A DNA stretch of 15,801 nt, from assembly GCA_902475375.1 (NCBI GenBank), contig CABRZC010000045.1, forward strand, positions 1-15,801, given 5' to 3'. Positions 14,785 to 15,801 of this stretch are shown here, piece after piece (the stretch's first letter is position 1; each line of letters starts with the position of its first letter). The notes beneath the pieces were generated by a model. That model was not told the DNA's origin and did not search any database. It saw only the letters and a program-made list of their open reading frames with translations. This DNA is from an uncultured Collinsella sp. Its GTDB lineage: Bacteria; Actinomycetota; Coriobacteriia; Coriobacteriales; Coriobacteriaceae. The translations under genes were made by a program, and so were the position numbers.

Positions 14785-15516
14785 ATGCTTACCAAACTCC
14801 TCTGCGAATTCGGCGCAACGGCCCTCATGATCATCTTTGGCGTGGGCGTGCACTGCGATACCGTGCTTAAGGGTACCAAGTATCAGGGCTCCGGCCATAT
14901 GTTTGCCATCACCACTTGGTCTTTTGGCATCTCGGTCTGCCTGTTTGTCTTTGGTGGCGCCGTGTGCATGAACCCGGCTATGGTGCTTGCCCAGTGCATC
15001 GTCGGTCTGGTGCCGTGGAGCAGCTGCATCCCCTTCATGATTGCCGATATGCTCGGCGGCTTTGCGGGTGCCGTGATCGCATGGTTGATGTATGCCGATG
15101 AGTTCAAGGCTTCCGATGGTGTCATCGATCCCATTGCTCAGCGCAACATCTTCTCGACCAACCCCACCACCGAGGGTACGAACTATGCCCGTAATTTCTT
15201 CTGCGAGGCTATCTGCACCTTTGTGTTCATCAGCGCCATCCTTGCTGCTGCTAACCGTGCTGGCGAGAACGTCCTGATGCTCGCTATCTGCGTCGGTCTG
15301 ATCGTTTGGGCTGTTGGCATGGGCATGGGAGGTATCACTGGCTTCGCCATGAACCAGGCCCGTGACCTTGGTCCTCGCATGGCCTATCAGGTGCTGCCGA
15401 TTAAGAACAAGGCTGACAACAACTGGAAGTATGGCCTGCTTGTTCCTGGCATCGCGCCGTTTGTCGGTGCCGCTCTGGCCGCACTGTTTGTGCACGGTTT
15501 CTTGGGCATGTTCTAG
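14785..15516 (+). CDS. larD: Aquaglyceroporin-family lactate channel (LarD-like)
   Basis: A 243-residue MIP-family membrane channel with six predicted helices (about 5-22, 40-60, 82-104, 137-157, 164-184, 217-239) and two pore half-helices. The first half-helix has NPA at 63-65 in GGAVCMNPAM. The second is NQARDLGPR at 190-198, so the second NPA has Gln191 in place of Pro; the filter Arg193 after it is kept. GlpF-type channels pass glycerol; LarD of L. plantarum passes lactic acid and is encoded with LarA. The position 49 bases after larA supports the lactate role. ATG 14785 follows GATAAGG by four bases. The symbol rests on context rather than on residues unique to LarD; a glycerol channel is the alternative. 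Confidence 0.8.
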   Translation: MLTKLLCEFGATALMIIFGVGVHCDTVLKGTKYQGSGHMFAITTWSFGISVCLFVFGGAVCMNPAMVLAQCIVGLVPWSSCIPFMIADMLGGFAGAVIAWLMYADEFKASDGVIDPIAQRNIFSTNPTTEGTNYARNFFCEAICTFVFISAILAAANRAGENVLMLAICVGLIVWAVGMGMGGITGFAMNQARDLGPRMAYQVLPIKNKADNNWKYGLLVPGIAPFVGAALAALFVHGFLGMF

Positions 15517-15540
15517 TCAAAGGACGGCTCTATAAGGTCC

Positions 15541-15665
15541 GGGCTCGGTAAGGGTTAACTTTCCAACGCGTCCTCGGACATGCAAAAAGGCTCGCTGCGC
15601 ACTTTGTGCGGCGAGCCTTTTTGCGTCCTGCGGAGTGCGTTGGAAAGTTAACCCTTACCGAGCCC
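15541..15665. repeat. Conserved long structured element, copy 2
   Basis: Perfect 29-bp outer stem, 15541-15569 with 15637-15665. The invariant strands are GTCCTCGGACAT (15570-15581) and GTCCTGCGGAGT (15625-15636). The inner stem is GCAAAAAGGCTCGC (15582-15595) with GCGAGCCTTTTTGC (15611-15624). A T/G mismatch, GCGC/GTGC with one G-U, and loop ACTTT form the tip. It begins 24 bases after the porin stop. The A5/T5 runs flanking the GC stem would let the inner hairpin act as a terminator in both directions. The architecture is the same as copy 1. Confidence 0.9.
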
Positions 15666-15801
15666 TGGGCATTCTTGGCTGTGTTCGAACAAGCAACCCA
15701 ACATATATATCTGAATTTGGATGGGAGGGGCTTGTTGCTGGTAGGGGCGTTGAGGCGCGAGTGATACTTTTGGATGCGTGGCGCCCTGGGTTGGGGCGAT
15801 G
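15666..15801. other. Non-coding window end
   Basis: No gene is supported in the last 136 bases. There is an 8-bp palindrome GTTCGAAC (15683-15690), an AT-rich ATATATAT stretch near 15703-15710, and a loose inverted pair AACAAGC/GCTTGTT. It may be the promoter region of a gene beyond the window. Confidence 0.3.

Noticed and set aside
1..15801. tRNA, rRNA, insertion sequence with transposase, prophage, or defence island
   Set aside because: No cloverleaf, rRNA stretch, transposase, integrase, phage or defence gene was recognised. The Pip name refers to a phage receptor in Lactococcus and is not evidence of a defence system here.

Overview
The window looks like chromosomal DNA of a high-GC Gram-positive gut bacterium of the class Coriobacteriia, most likely Collinsella. 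This rests on G/C-ending codon use, strong Shine-Dalgarno sites, GTG/TTG starts, and the set of Pip/YhgE, Ppc, LarA and LarD-type genes. The genus is inferred; no rRNA or other marker is present. All eight confidently recognised genes, plus one truncated gene, read on the + strand.

Layout: (1) 177-5183, two abutting genes for large YhgE/Pip-family membrane proteins, with a possible operator/promoter upstream and a terminator downstream. (2) 5385-6368, an EamA/DMT exporter ending in a clear terminator. (3) 6484-7776, an M20D amidohydrolase, followed by a 72-nt cruciform-like repeat. (4) 7899-8348, a 149-residue MFS remnant that seems to join transmembrane helices 1-4 directly to the last helix. 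(5) 8349-8652, an intergenic stretch packed with three large back-to-back inverted repeats, one of them an inverted dimer like a REP/BIME element. (6) 8653-9966, hisS. (7) 10224-13037, ppc, with its own promoter and a repeated motif upstream. (8) 13038-13457, a structured intergenic region. (9) 13458-15516, larA and a larD-like aquaglyceroporin gene. (10) A second structured element from 15541.

The most striking observation is a pair of 125-127-nt elements, at 13059-13185 (after ppc) and 15541-15665 (after the porin gene). They share one architecture: a 29-nt outer arm, an invariant 12-nt strand, a 14-15-bp inner stem, a 4-bp tip stem with a 5-nt loop, then the mirror half with a different invariant 12-nt strand. 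The outer stems differ at 11 positions and every difference is compensated on the opposite arm, while the two 12-nt strands are identical in both copies. This is strong internal evidence for a conserved folded element, either an RNA/terminator or a mobile structured repeat. The two copies bracket the larA-larD unit.

Functionally, larA and the porin gene form a lactate module: racemisation plus lactate/lactic acid passage through the membrane. LarA has every active-site residue at the same number as in the Lactobacillus plantarum enzyme, but no genes for its nickel-pincer cofactor (larB, larC, larE) lie here. Ppc links PEP to oxaloacetate. HisS is a housekeeping enzyme. The Pip pair has no settled function.
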